Shown here in pieces: positions 7,801 to 14,338 of a stretch of 19,206 nt of DNA (the first letter of the stretch is position 1; each line of letters opens with the position of its first letter). The DNA is from DATAYF01 sp036272735. GTDB lineage: Bacteria > Chloroflexota > Ktedonobacteria > Ktedonobacterales > Ktedonobacteraceae. The stretch spans positions 1 to 19,206 of the forward strand of contig DATAYF010000201.1 in NCBI GenBank assembly GCA_036272735.1, in the 5' to 3' direction. The notes under the pieces are model-generated. The model did no database searches. It was not told the origin of the DNA and saw only the letters and a list, made by a program, of their open reading frames with translations. The position numbers were made by a program, and so were the translations under genes.

Positions 7801-8505
7801 TTCCTGCGAAGCAGGTACGCGTGGGGACGTTTGCATGAAGCCTGCTAGTCTGTTCAAGAGGGCGGCCTGCGAGATGCCGAAGCGTGCCGTCAGCGTTTGT
7901 GAGGCGATATGCTGGTCCAGGTAGCGTGTGCGCAGTTGCTCAAGGGGCATGAGCAGTTCAGCCGCGAAGGTGTTGGCGGCAAGCTCGCGCTGGCTGCGTG
8001 GATCGTACGTGTGACCAGGGCCGAGCGTTTCCTCGAAGCGTTCCTGCTCAATGGAACCGTGTGTGTTTTCTTGTATGTCGTCCGCGTAGCATGGATCGAC
8101 ACGCGAGGGTGCGGGAAACGCCATGAGGAATGCCGCCTGGCTCTGCTCCTGTATTTCGGCCTGCTCGAACAAGCTGTGTACATGCGCGCCGCCGCGACAG
8201 TGCAGCACCGCGTGACCTAGCTCGTGGGCCAGGGTAAAACGGCGAAAAGTTTCAGGCAGGTCGCGCGACAACCAGATGATCTGTTCATCCTCGTCGGGAT
8301 CGGTAAAGCCATAGGTGCCCGCTGGATAGTCCTGCGGCGAAAAGGTTGCTATGCTCCAGCCCAACCAGGCGGCGATATCGTCCACGGGCGTGTAATCACT
8401 ACTCCACGCTGGCTGCGCTGCGCGAAATGCTTGCAGGAGGAGGCGCGCTGCTGTTTCAGACGCAACTCGTAGCTGTATGTCCACGGCGATCCCTTTACAC
8501 TGCAC
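4828..8505 (-). CDS. ImmA/IrrE metallopeptidase - UvrD/PcrA helicase - Fe-S nuclease-like fusion
   Basis: Three parts in 1225 residues. (a) Residues about 15-215 form an ImmA/IrrE (DUF955) zinc peptidase with HELGH at 94-98 and the 'RELAANTFAAELLMP' block at 173-187, whose Glu is the probable third zinc ligand. About 55 residues are inserted between them. (b) Residues about 250-920 form an SF1A helicase: Walker A GPGSGKT 271-277, 'VDEFQDVN' 479-486, 'GDANQAIYGFRGA' 507-519, 'TVHASKGLEFP' 845-855, 'YVGVTRARE' 902-910. It should translocate on and unwind DNA with ATP. (c) The C-terminus resembles AddB/RecB-type PD-(D/E)XK modules with four Fe-S cysteines (Cys996, and Cys1214-x2-Cys-x5-Cys). The usual DYKT-like motif reads FVRTRFG, so nuclease activity may be lost. 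The GTG at 8505 is the longest start; GTG 8484, with AAAGGGA about 6 bases upstream, may be the true one. A role in DNA repair, stress response or defence is inferred. Confidence 0.92.
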   Translation of the reverse strand: MQCKGIAVDIQLRVASETAARLLLQAFRAAQPAWSSDYTPVDDIAAWLGWSIATFSPQDYPAGTYGFTDPDEDEQIIWLSRDLPETFRRFTLAHELGHAVLHCRGGAHVHSLFEQAEIQEQSQAAFLMAFPAPSRVDPCYADDIQENTHGSIEQERFEETLGPGHTYDPRSQRELAANTFAAELLMPLEQLRTRYLDQHIASQTLTARFGISQAALLNRLAGFMQTSPRVPASQEPVPQQSIDRSSPRQTNYDAYQQTAIVAPTPALIVAGPGSGKTSTLIGRIAYLVNTQDIAAQHVLALTFSRKAAQEMEERLAQVITAPLPRVSTFHAFCADTLRQHAALVGLRPDFTLVDEAEGYCILRQQTSGLRLKHYQKLQAPTYYFPDMLKAISRAKDELVTPADYEQLARRMRREAQDAEDQQQGEKALEIAQVYALYQQALQERGDTDFGGLLLLTVQLFQTHPEILADVQQRYQHILVDEFQDVNRASGVLLRELARASRNVWVVGDANQAIYGFRGASPANISQFSADFPGAVVLPLSRNYRSSPDLVTIAEAFRCTQLEPEQAPGKNQPTRPAPPHAIVTLAQATDEACELAGIVQDIRQKHAAGYQYKDMTVLCRTRSQAQKITRALAAANLPVIERSGMLEQAYIKNVLSILLLLSEESGMGLLRTTQQDEHRLSQRDIELVLLAAHQRQVKPLTLLFTGELPLAVSVEGHHALNRLASILQTLQRAPDTWTLLAQYLLVETTLVHDLLLAPSTRQRKAMLADYHHLLSLARHYDTQEQLRQRQQEHDANTPGEPPTLDVHIRGFLEYLSLLVLLRQDGGNRQSEEDDEDEQADTVQVMTVHASKGLEFPVVYLPGLSKRRFPSQNKANALVTPAGMLSAASEGNMAHETGESCLFYVGVTRAREHVILSHSERYGKQNYQRSPYLDALEDALPGERITKLAWEPATVPAATPQAEPLPAADPGAQMSRDFINTMRSDNLSANVLEAYQRCPRQYAYSYIYHFSAEADGYQLFWQTIRKTMEALQKKQAAAVGDQLQATLLPTQEETQELYTRIWQELGGDSAHFATLYEAHGHEVMEAERRRLSTQENTPAEMQQTFEVNVAGRSIRVPVDRVEAVQGEPVKFVRTRFGQRKEKPTPEMREYFYTLALRQHHSDQESEIHSHNLTTGEKVALKLTDKKEHSLQDAVVHCIEGIERNDYPARPAEPQRCPNCPFFLICPA

Positions 8506-8525
8506 AAAATATAATACGTCTATGC

Positions 8526-8531
8526 ATTATA
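8526..8531 (-). promoter_or_regulatory. Probable -10 element for the fusion helicase gene
   Basis: Read on the minus strand this is a consensus TATAAT, 20 to 40 bases upstream of the two candidate GTG starts. No convincing -35 lies 17 bases further up; that position abuts the base of the 53-bp palindrome. Confidence 0.5.
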
Positions 8532-8554
8532 CCGCATCAGGAAAAGAGGAGAGT

Positions 8555-8607
8555 ATACATTGATGAGCCTGTATGGGGCCCGGCCCCATACAGGCTCATC
8601 AATGTAT
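8555..8607. repeat. 53-bp perfect palindrome (26-bp arms, one-base centre)
   Basis: Arms 8555-8580 and 8582-8607 are exactly complementary around C8581. It lies 20 bases past the stop of the second permease gene and just upstream of the helicase promoter, both on the minus strand. It probably terminates or stabilises the transporter mRNA. The minus-strand sequence after the stem is pyrimidine-rich (ACTCTCCTCTTTTCC) rather than a clean T-run, so efficient intrinsic termination is uncertain. Confidence 0.8.
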
Positions 8608-8627
8608 CAATATATACAGGGCGGTGG

Positions 8628-9452
8628 TTACTTGAGGGCACCGCCGGTCAGGCCACGCACCAGGTGGCGCTGGGCGTACATACCCAGAATTACTGGTACC
8701 AGGATAATCGCCGTTGCCAGCGCGGAAACTTTCGCCAGGAACAACTCTTGATTGCTGGAAAAGACATCGACCATGATGGGCAGCGTTGGCACCTGCGTAT
8801 AGGTTAACGTCACGGCAAAGAAGAAATCATTCCAGGCAAAAATGATCGCCAGCAGTGTCGCCGCCACCAGGCCAGGCGCAGCCATCGGCACCACCACATT
8901 GATGATGGTGCGTGGCGTATTGCAGCCGTCTATCCAGGCTCCCTCCAACACCTCTCTTGGGAGATCCATAAAGTACGAGCGCGCCATCCAGATAATCAGC
9001 GGCAGATTCATCGCCGTATACACCAGGATTAACGTCAACATATTATCCAGCAGATTCAGGCGTGAGACGATTACATAGAGCGGGACAAGGATGGCTGCGA
9101 ACGGCATGAAGCGGGTTGAGAGGATGAAGAAAAGCATGTCGTTCGAAGATTTCTTGCGCATCTGAAAAACCATGCTATAGGCAGCAGGAATCCCCAGCAC
9201 CATGGCGATGGCGGTGGAGACGAGCGCAGCAATCACGCTGTTAAACAGGTAGGCTCCAAAACCCGAATTGATCGCCAGCATAAATTGATCGATGGTGGGA
9301 CGAAAGATCAAGGTTGGTGACGATGTGTAGGCATCGGCCTCCTGTTTGAAGCCGGTAATCACCATCAAGATAACCGGGGAGACCATCAATAACACCAGTA
9401 TATAGGTAACGATGGTCCACAGTGGTTGTGACCATTTTTTGCGCGACACCAT
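8628..9452 (-). CDS. Carbohydrate ABC transporter permease, MalG type
   Basis: An inner-membrane permease of the CUT1 sugar transporter type, 275 residues from ATG 9452. Hydrophobic segments are visible from about residue 10 ('TIVTYILVLLMVSPVILMVI') and then at about 65-90, 105-125, 140-160 and 185-210, with one near the C-terminus, consistent with six helices. The EAA loop that docks the ATPase is 'EGAWIDGCNTPRTIINVVVPMAAPGL', in which EGA replaces the usual EAA. The longer ORF reaching 9632 is rejected: AAAGGAG lies 8 bases upstream of 9452, and the extra residues overlap the preceding gene and look random. The gap to the upstream permease stop is only 4 bases, so they are co-translated. 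It forms a heterodimer with the neighbouring MalF-type permease. Confidence 0.93.
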   Translation of the reverse strand: MVSRKKWSQPLWTIVTYILVLLMVSPVILMVITGFKQEADAYTSSPTLIFRPTIDQFMLAINSGFGAYLFNSVIAALVSTAIAMVLGIPAAYSMVFQMRKKSSNDMLFFILSTRFMPFAAILVPLYVIVSRLNLLDNMLTLILVYTAMNLPLIIWMARSYFMDLPREVLEGAWIDGCNTPRTIINVVVPMAAPGLVAATLLAIIFAWNDFFFAVTLTYTQVPTLPIMVDVFSSNQELFLAKVSALATAIILVPVILGMYAQRHLVRGLTGGALK

Positions 9453-9456
9453 CGCG

Positions 9457-10425
9457 TTAGCTCCTTTCCTGGGGGGCATTATCAGCCGTGAAACGCAACA
9501 TCGCTCGCGCCGCCAGGATGGCAATGATGACGCCAATGACGCCCAGTGCCGCCGCCTGCCCAATTTGCCAGGAATTGAAGGCGACCTGGTAGGTATAGTA
9601 GGGGAGGGTGTTGGTTGCCACACCTGGACCACCGCCAGTTGTCAGGTAGATCTCGCCGAAGGTCTGAAAAATAAAAATCGTGCCGAACAGGATACCGACC
9701 TCGTACGCGCGTCGCAGCATGGGAAGCACGATATACCAGAATGTTGTCAAGGCATTGGCACCATCAACCCTCGCAGCTTCGTGTACCTCATCTGGTATGG
9801 CTTGCAGACCTGCCAGCAGTACCAGCATCACAAACGGTGTCCACTCCCAGGCGACGATGAAGGTCACGCTTTCCAGCGGAAACGCCGAAAACCAGGGTAC
9901 AGCAGGCAGACCCACGGAGCGTAACGCCCAATCGATGATGCCAAAGTCGGGACTGAGCATCAGATTTTTCCAGATTAACGCCATCACCGCCGGGGTCACC
10001 AGAAATGGCACCGTCGCCAGGCCACGCAGCACATTCTTGCCCCAGATGGGACGATTCAATAAAATGGCCAGGATGGTGCCCGCAACCAGTGCCAGTGCCG
10101 TCGCTCCGAACACCAGCTCGGCCGTGTGCCCAATCACGGGCCAGAAGCGTGGATCGCCGAAGAACTCGTTGATATAGTTTGCGAGTCCCACAAATTGAAA
10201 CCCCTGCGATGGCACGATCAGGTTCCAGGAGTGTAGACTAAACCAGAGTGCCAGTACAAACGGAATCTGGGTCATGACAATCATAAACACGAGCGAGGGA
10301 ATATGCAGCCACGTGGCGCGTCGTCGCTGTGTGATCCGGGGGGGCATGACGCTGTCCCGTGCGCCAGACGAAGCAATCTTGAACGCCTGGCCCTTCTGCC
10401 CCATAGCAGAGCCTGTCTGACTCAT
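9457..10425 (-). CDS. Carbohydrate ABC transporter permease, MalF/UgpA type
   Basis: A 322-residue membrane protein. After a cytoplasmic N-tail rich in Arg and Lys, the first helix begins at about residue 40 ('LHIPSLVFMIVMTQIPFVLALWF'). More helices are visible at about 105-125, 135-155, 190-215, 235-255 and 290-312. The EAA loop reads 'EAARVDGANALTTFWYIVLPML', the canonical ATPase-docking motif. ATG 10425 has AAAGGTG upstream at suitable spacing. It is the second gene of the transport set, about 115 bases after the binding-protein gene and 4 bases before the MalG-type partner. The substrate cannot be read from the permease; sugars, polyols or oligosaccharides are typical for this family. Confidence 0.94.
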   Translation of the reverse strand: MSQTGSAMGQKGQAFKIASSGARDSVMPPRITQRRRATWLHIPSLVFMIVMTQIPFVLALWFSLHSWNLIVPSQGFQFVGLANYINEFFGDPRFWPVIGHTAELVFGATALALVAGTILAILLNRPIWGKNVLRGLATVPFLVTPAVMALIWKNLMLSPDFGIIDWALRSVGLPAVPWFSAFPLESVTFIVAWEWTPFVMLVLLAGLQAIPDEVHEAARVDGANALTTFWYIVLPMLRRAYEVGILFGTIFIFQTFGEIYLTTGGGPGVATNTLPYYTYQVAFNSWQIGQAAALGVIGVIIAILAARAMLRFTADNAPQERS

Positions 10426-10492
10426 AGCAGCACCTTTCTTGTCGAAGTTTGACTGATGCCTTATAGCATTACAAGAGAGTAGCTTTGCGGAA

Positions 10493-10520
10493 GACTGGCA
10501 GCGCTTTCACGCTACCAGTC
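10493..10520 (-). promoter_or_regulatory. Intercistronic hairpin between binding-protein and permease genes
   Basis: GACTGGCAGCG at 10493-10503 pairs with CGCTACCAGTC at 10510-10520, an 11-bp stem with one wobble pair and a 6-base loop. No T-run follows on the minus strand. In maltose-type operons a hairpin in this position protects the binding-protein mRNA and lowers downstream expression; that role is inferred here. Confidence 0.55.
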
Positions 10521-10540
10521 TCTTTCCTCATCAGGACAAG

Positions 10541-11920
10541 CTAATACCCGGCGGTATTGCTCTTATTCACCTGAGACGTCAGAAGTTGATTGGATTGCTG
10601 GAGCGCCTGGCTCACCGACAATTTTCCGGCAATAGCCGCAGACATGTTTTCGCTCACCTGTTGCCCCGCCGATTCAAATTGTGGAATGCCCACGTATTGA
10701 ACGCCGTGATAGGGGACTGGATTGAGCGTCGGCTGATTCGGGGTGGCCGTATTAATCGAGTTGAGCGCAAGGCTGGCAAACGGAGCCGCCTTTTGATACG
10801 CGGGGTTCTGGTAGATTGAAGCACGTGTTCCCGGCGGGACGTTGGTCCAACCAAAGGTTTTGCCAGCCAACGTCAGGTATTGCGAACTGGTGGCCCACGT
10901 CAAGAATTGGAAGGCGGCGTCTTTGTTATGGCTACTGTTGACGAGACCAAGCGACCAGGCCCACAGCCAGCGGCTGCCGTTCTGGGTCACTTTGGTCGGG
11001 GCATAGGCGTAGCCAACGTTGCCAGCGATCTTGGATTGTGAGGGAGTTTCCAACTGACCTGCCAACGAGGTCGCGTCGTAGAACATCGCGGCTTTGCCCT
11101 GTGACATTAAGCTTAAACACTCTTGCCAACCGGCAGTCGAGGCACCGGACTCCCCATACTTCTGCAGGAGTGTGGTGTAGTCCGTGACCGCTTGCTGAAC
11201 AGCAGGGCTGGTGAGTTGAGGCTGCCAATTCATATTGAACCAGCTGCCACCATACGTATTGATGACGGTATCCAGCGGTGCCATATTCATGCCCCAACCT
11301 GCCTGACCACGCATTGCAATACCGGCAACGCCATGTGCGGGATCGTTGAGGACCTGCGCGAAATGGGCAATCTGGTCCCAGGTGGGATGTTGCGGCATTG
11401 TCAGGTGATGCTGAGCAAAGAGCTGTTTGTTATACATCATCATGCTACTCTCAGCGTAAAACGGCAGCGCGTAAGGATGGCTCTGATAGGAAAGGGAGGT
11501 CATGACCGGCTTGAGCAGATCGTTATAATTGTAACTGCTCTTATCCTGGGCTGACATCTTGCTCAAATACGGCGACAGGTCTTGCAGCCAGCCATTGTGT
11601 GCCCAGATCGGCGCGTCGTAGTTGCCGATAGTGGCGATGTCGAACTTGCCCGCGTTGGTAGCGACATCCTGCGTCACCTTGGCGCGCAGATCGTTTTCGG
11701 GCAGAGTGACGAAATTGACCTTAATATTTTTGTGCTCTTTTTCAAACACTTGCTGGGTTAATTGCTCCATCTGCACCATCTGCGAATTATTCACGGTAGC
11801 CACCGTGAGAGTGGTCGTGCCAGATGATGATGATTGGCTGCTAGGGGAGCACGCGGCCAGCCCTGCTAGCAGCAGAGCAAGGCTGGTAAGCACCGTTATA
11901 GCCCGTACAGTAAGCTTCAT
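10541..11920 (-). CDS. Extracellular solute-binding lipoprotein of a sugar ABC transporter (family 1)
   Basis: Captures the transported carbohydrate outside the membrane and delivers it to the two permeases. Start ATG 11920 has GGAGG 8 bases upstream; the in-frame ATG at 11935 lies upstream of that site and is less likely. The signal peptide 'MKLTVRAITVLTSLALLLAG' ends in lipobox LAAC, so the mature protein should be lipid-anchored, followed by a Ser/Thr-rich linker. The body shows family 1 (MalE-like) features: 'TLTVATVNNSQM', 'FDIATIGNYDAPIWAHNGWLQDLSPYL', 'LPFYAESSMMMYNKQLF', 'SQGKAAMFYDATS'. Length of 459 residues is usual. The specific ligand is unknown. It is the first transporter gene of the operon and follows the dehydrogenase gene by 126 bases with no strong terminator between. 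Confidence 0.94.
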   Translation of the reverse strand: MKLTVRAITVLTSLALLLAGLAACSPSSQSSSSGTTTLTVATVNNSQMVQMEQLTQQVFEKEHKNIKVNFVTLPENDLRAKVTQDVATNAGKFDIATIGNYDAPIWAHNGWLQDLSPYLSKMSAQDKSSYNYNDLLKPVMTSLSYQSHPYALPFYAESSMMMYNKQLFAQHHLTMPQHPTWDQIAHFAQVLNDPAHGVAGIAMRGQAGWGMNMAPLDTVINTYGGSWFNMNWQPQLTSPAVQQAVTDYTTLLQKYGESGASTAGWQECLSLMSQGKAAMFYDATSLAGQLETPSQSKIAGNVGYAYAPTKVTQNGSRWLWAWSLGLVNSSHNKDAAFQFLTWATSSQYLTLAGKTFGWTNVPPGTRASIYQNPAYQKAAPFASLALNSINTATPNQPTLNPVPYHGVQYVGIPQFESAGQQVSENMSAAIAGKLSVSQALQQSNQLLTSQVNKSNTAGY

Positions 11921-12046
11921 TGCAAATTCCTCCATGAAATGGGGTCCAAACCATATGACGATACGAAGTTACAAGGTGGTGACGTTCAGTTTTTTGTTGT
12001 TTGTCACCTGCGGCGTTGGAAAAGGAAAAGGCTATGGCCTATTTTG

Positions 12047-13075
12047 TTACTCATTGGGTAGGATCTGCGTCTTGGCCCCCTCGCCACGCTTAACAAGATC
12101 GAGCGCGTGCGCAAATTCCGCCAGAGGAAGCGCCTGGGCGAGCAGAGCCTCGGTCGAGATCACCCCGTTATTGACCAGCGTGAGGGCCTCTGCATACGAG
12201 TGCAAAACAGCCATCGAACCAACCACCGTGATCTCATCATTGTAGATACGGAAAGGCGAAAAGGCGACTCGTGCCTCCTGGGGAGCCACACCGAAGACCA
12301 TAAACTTACCACCGCGTTTGACCGCGCGAAACGCGTCTTCGATAGCAGCAGCGACACCCGTGGCGTCGATCACGCAATCGAAGCCCAACGGCTCCTGCTC
12401 CAATAGGGAATTGACGTTGCTATATGTATGAGATGCGCCGAGTTGCTCGGCACGCCCCAGGCGTTGTGTATTGATATCCATGACGACCGCTTTCGACACG
12501 CCTCCACGCAGCGCCAGTTGCAGTAAGAGCAGGCCCATTGTACCGGCTCCCACAATTAAGAGGGTATCGCCGAGCCTGGGCGCGAGACGATGGATACCGT
12601 GCACAGCGCAAGAGATTGGTTCGACCAGGGCCGCTTCCCGAAAGGACAGCGCGTCGGGAAGGACGTAGGCATTCGCCGCGGGTACCGCGACGTACTCCGC
12701 AAACGCGCCATTGACGGTATCGCCGATGGCCCCCCAATTGAGGCACAGATTCCCACGGCCAGCGCGACAGAAGGTACACACGCCGCAGAACAACGAAGGA
12801 TCAACCGCCACGCGACTCCCCACGGCCAGTTGCGTCTCCTTGCTGCCGGTATTGCGTGGAACATCGCTGCCAAGTGCCACGACCTCACCCGCGAACTCGT
12901 GGCCGGGAATGATTGGGTAAGGGGTAGGGGGAAACTCGCCCGCTGCGATATGCAGGTCCGTGCCACAGATGCCGCAGGCGCCAACGCGTACAACGATTTC
13001 GTGTGGACGAGGAGTAGGATCAGGGGCGGAGTCCACCCGCATCTGTCCAGGCCGATCAATAATAACTGCTCGCAT
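12047..13075 (-). CDS. Zinc-dependent medium-chain alcohol/polyol dehydrogenase
   Basis: Catalyses NAD(P)-linked oxidation of an alcohol, most likely a sugar alcohol given the neighbouring transporter. Catalytic zinc ligands are Cys37 (in 'CGICGTDLH'), His59-Glu60 ('PGHEFAGEV') and Glu152. The structural zinc cysteines are 97, 100, 103 and 111 ('CGVCTFCRAGRGNLC'). The Rossmann fold has 'VGAGTMG' at about 175-181, and an acidic residue at about 200 ('VVMD') favours NAD. Length is 342 residues, as for sorbitol or threonine dehydrogenases. ATG 13075 is chosen because GGAG lies 9 bases upstream; ATG 13081 and a longer start at 13099 are less likely. It heads the operon running into the binding protein and permeases, and is divergent from the DeoR regulator. 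The exact substrate is not determinable here. Confidence 0.92.
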   Translation of the reverse strand: MRAVIIDRPGQMRVDSAPDPTPRPHEIVVRVGACGICGTDLHIAAGEFPPTPYPIIPGHEFAGEVVALGSDVPRNTGSKETQLAVGSRVAVDPSLFCGVCTFCRAGRGNLCLNWGAIGDTVNGAFAEYVAVPAANAYVLPDALSFREAALVEPISCAVHGIHRLAPRLGDTLLIVGAGTMGLLLLQLALRGGVSKAVVMDINTQRLGRAEQLGASHTYSNVNSLLEQEPLGFDCVIDATGVAAAIEDAFRAVKRGGKFMVFGVAPQEARVAFSPFRIYNDEITVVGSMAVLHSYAEALTLVNNGVISTEALLAQALPLAEFAHALDLVKRGEGAKTQILPNE

Positions 13076-13140
13076 GAGCATGACTCCTTTCAGTTTCAAA
13101 TAAATGTGCTACTATGAACATTCAATGCCTTAATAAAACT

Positions 13141-13169
13141 AATTTACCATAAAATTCAGCCATTTACAA
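13141..13169 (-). promoter_or_regulatory. Candidate promoter for the dehydrogenase-transporter operon
   Basis: On the minus strand, TTGTAA (13169-13164) and TAAATT (13146-13141) are separated by 17 bases, each a 4/6 match to consensus. The leader to ATG 13075 would be about 60 nt. The modest match suits a promoter needing activation or relief of repression. Confidence 0.4.
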
Positions 13170-13216
13170 TAGATAAGCTCCCTTATTTTCATGGGATGTG
13201 CTATTATTTTATAAAC

Positions 13217-13234
13217 ATGTTTGACTTTGAACAT
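13217..13234. promoter_or_regulatory. Imperfect palindrome, possible operator
   Basis: ATGTT at 13217-13221 faces AACAT at 13230-13234 across TGACTTTG. A second TGAACAT half-like element occurs near 13114-13120, within the leader of the dehydrogenase gene. Both lie in the space shared by the operon and its divergent regulator, so they are candidates for DeoR-type binding. There is no direct evidence of binding. Confidence 0.35.
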
Positions 13235-13246
13235 ATTGTAGCAGTT

Positions 13247-13292
13247 CCTTCATGAATGCCAGTACTCCTGGCATTCATGAGGGAATATTCCC
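13247..13292. promoter_or_regulatory. Inverted repeat plus adjacent GGGAATATTCCC palindrome upstream of deoR-type gene
   Basis: Arms 13247-13262 and 13268-13283 are complementary over 16 positions (one G.T pair) around a 5-base loop. They abut the perfect 12-bp palindrome GGGAATATTCCC at 13281-13292. Both sit just upstream of the regulator's promoter at 13331. Candidate autoregulatory operator sites, or a barrier between the divergent transcripts. Confidence 0.5.
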
Positions 13293-13327
13293 CAAGCTTG
13301 ACCGTTGTATACACACGCCGCATGCTT

Positions 13328-13336
13328 TGTTATAAT
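13328..13336 (+). promoter_or_regulatory. Extended -10 promoter of the DeoR-family gene
   Basis: TGTTATAAT at 13328-13336 is a consensus -10 with the extended TG. A weak -35 (TATACA, 13308-13313) sits 17 bases upstream. The leader to ATG 13380 would be about 37 nt. Confidence 0.65.
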
Positions 13337-13379
13337 GTGCGAAACACGGTTCAGGTGGGGAAAAGTAGAGACATCTTTG

Positions 13380-14213
13380 ATGGGAAAACGACGCCAGAGC
13401 GCAGCAGATCGGCACACACAATTGATCGAGCTATTGAAAACGCATGGATATTGTTCCGTTACAGAAATGAGCCAGGCGCTGAATGTCTCCCCCATGACCA
13501 TCCGACGCGACCTGCATACATTACATGAGAAGCAGATCGCAGAGGTCACATTTGGAGGCGCACGCCTCACAGCATCAAAAGAGATTGAACCTGACTTCGA
13601 TATTCGGGCACGTGAATGCTTACGGGAAAAACAGGCGATTGGGAAACAGGCGGCGGAACTTTTTATCGAAGAAGGAGACGTGGTGGGTATCGACAGCGGC
13701 AGCACCACGCTTGAGGTCGCGCGCAATTTGCCCAATGTTCCACTGACGGTCGTGACGCCATCGCTTGCTGCCGCTAACGTCGTCGCGCAGAACAGCCTGC
13801 ATCCGTTAATTATGCCTGGAGGAGCTTTACAGCAAGAAGCAAGCTGTTTTTATGGTCCGCTGGCGATAACAGCCCTGCGCACGTTGTACATCAACAAGCT
13901 GTTCCTGGCGACCAGTGGCTTGCTCGTTTCTGATGGCCTATCATCGAGCAATCTTCCCGATGCAGAAATCAAGCAGGCGCTCATCAATTCTTCGCGCCAG
14001 ATCATTTTATGTATGGACAGCAGCAAAGTGGGCAAGGTTTTCCTGGCTCGCTTCTCAGCGCTCGATGCTATCGACGCGTTGGTGACGGATAGCGGCCTTG
14101 CCGACGAGGATCGCGAGGCCATCGAGCGGCATCACGTGCAGGTGATTACCGTTCCCACGCTCGCAACAGCATCAGGTAGCCTATCTTTGGCAAATGGCAC
14201 GTATAAGCCATAG
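13380..14213 (+). CDS. DeoR/GlpR-family transcriptional regulator
   Basis: A cytoplasmic repressor-type regulator of sugar metabolism, 277 residues from ATG 13380. The N-terminal winged helix-turn-helix covers residues about 10-60 ('RHTQLIELLKTHGYCSVTEMSQ', recognition segment 'VSPMTIRRDL', then 'GGARL'). The DeoR sensor domain follows, with 'DVVGIDSGSTTLEVARNL' and 'LTVVTPSLAAANVVA', which normally bind a phosphorylated sugar in an isomerase-like fold. The in-frame extension upstream to 13305 overlaps the promoter and is rejected. No strong ribosome binding site is seen; AGTAGAGA is the nearest purine stretch. Divergent placement relative to the dehydrogenase-transporter operon suggests it represses that operon, with a phosphorylated substrate derivative as inducer (inference). 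Confidence 0.93.
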   Translation: MGKRRQSAADRHTQLIELLKTHGYCSVTEMSQALNVSPMTIRRDLHTLHEKQIAEVTFGGARLTASKEIEPDFDIRARECLREKQAIGKQAAELFIEEGDVVGIDSGSTTLEVARNLPNVPLTVVTPSLAAANVVAQNSLHPLIMPGGALQQEASCFYGPLAITALRTLYINKLFLATSGLLVSDGLSSSNLPDAEIKQALINSSRQIILCMDSSKVGKVFLARFSALDAIDALVTDSGLADEDREAIERHHVQVITVPTLATASGSLSLANGTYKP

Positions 14214-14257
14214 ACTTCACGCGTCTATAAGTAGATGGGTGCGGGTTTACATTGATT

Positions 14258-14287
14258 TTAACAGATGTATCGTTTGTCTGCTATAAT
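14258..14287 (+). promoter_or_regulatory. Promoter for the membrane protein-coaX pair
   Basis: TTAACA (14258-14263, 5/6 match to TTGACA), an 18-base spacer, and TATAAT (14282-14287) preceded by TGC as an extended -10. The leader to ATG 14339 is about 45 nt. Confidence 0.7.
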
Positions 14288-14338
14288 GGAAAACTGTAGT
14301 ACAAGTTCTCCTCGTGACCTTTGCTAAGGAGTGGTGCG

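Noticed and set aside
9453..9632. N-terminal extension of the second permease
   Set aside because: The extra 60 residues overlap the upstream permease gene, lack hydrophobic pattern or conservation, and a well-placed AAAGGAG precedes the internal ATG at 9452.
12020..12046. Terminator between the dehydrogenase and binding-protein genes
   Set aside because: Only a 4-bp stem (AGGC/GCCT) followed by a T/C-rich tract is visible on the minus strand. This is too weak to call, so the genes are treated as possibly one operon.
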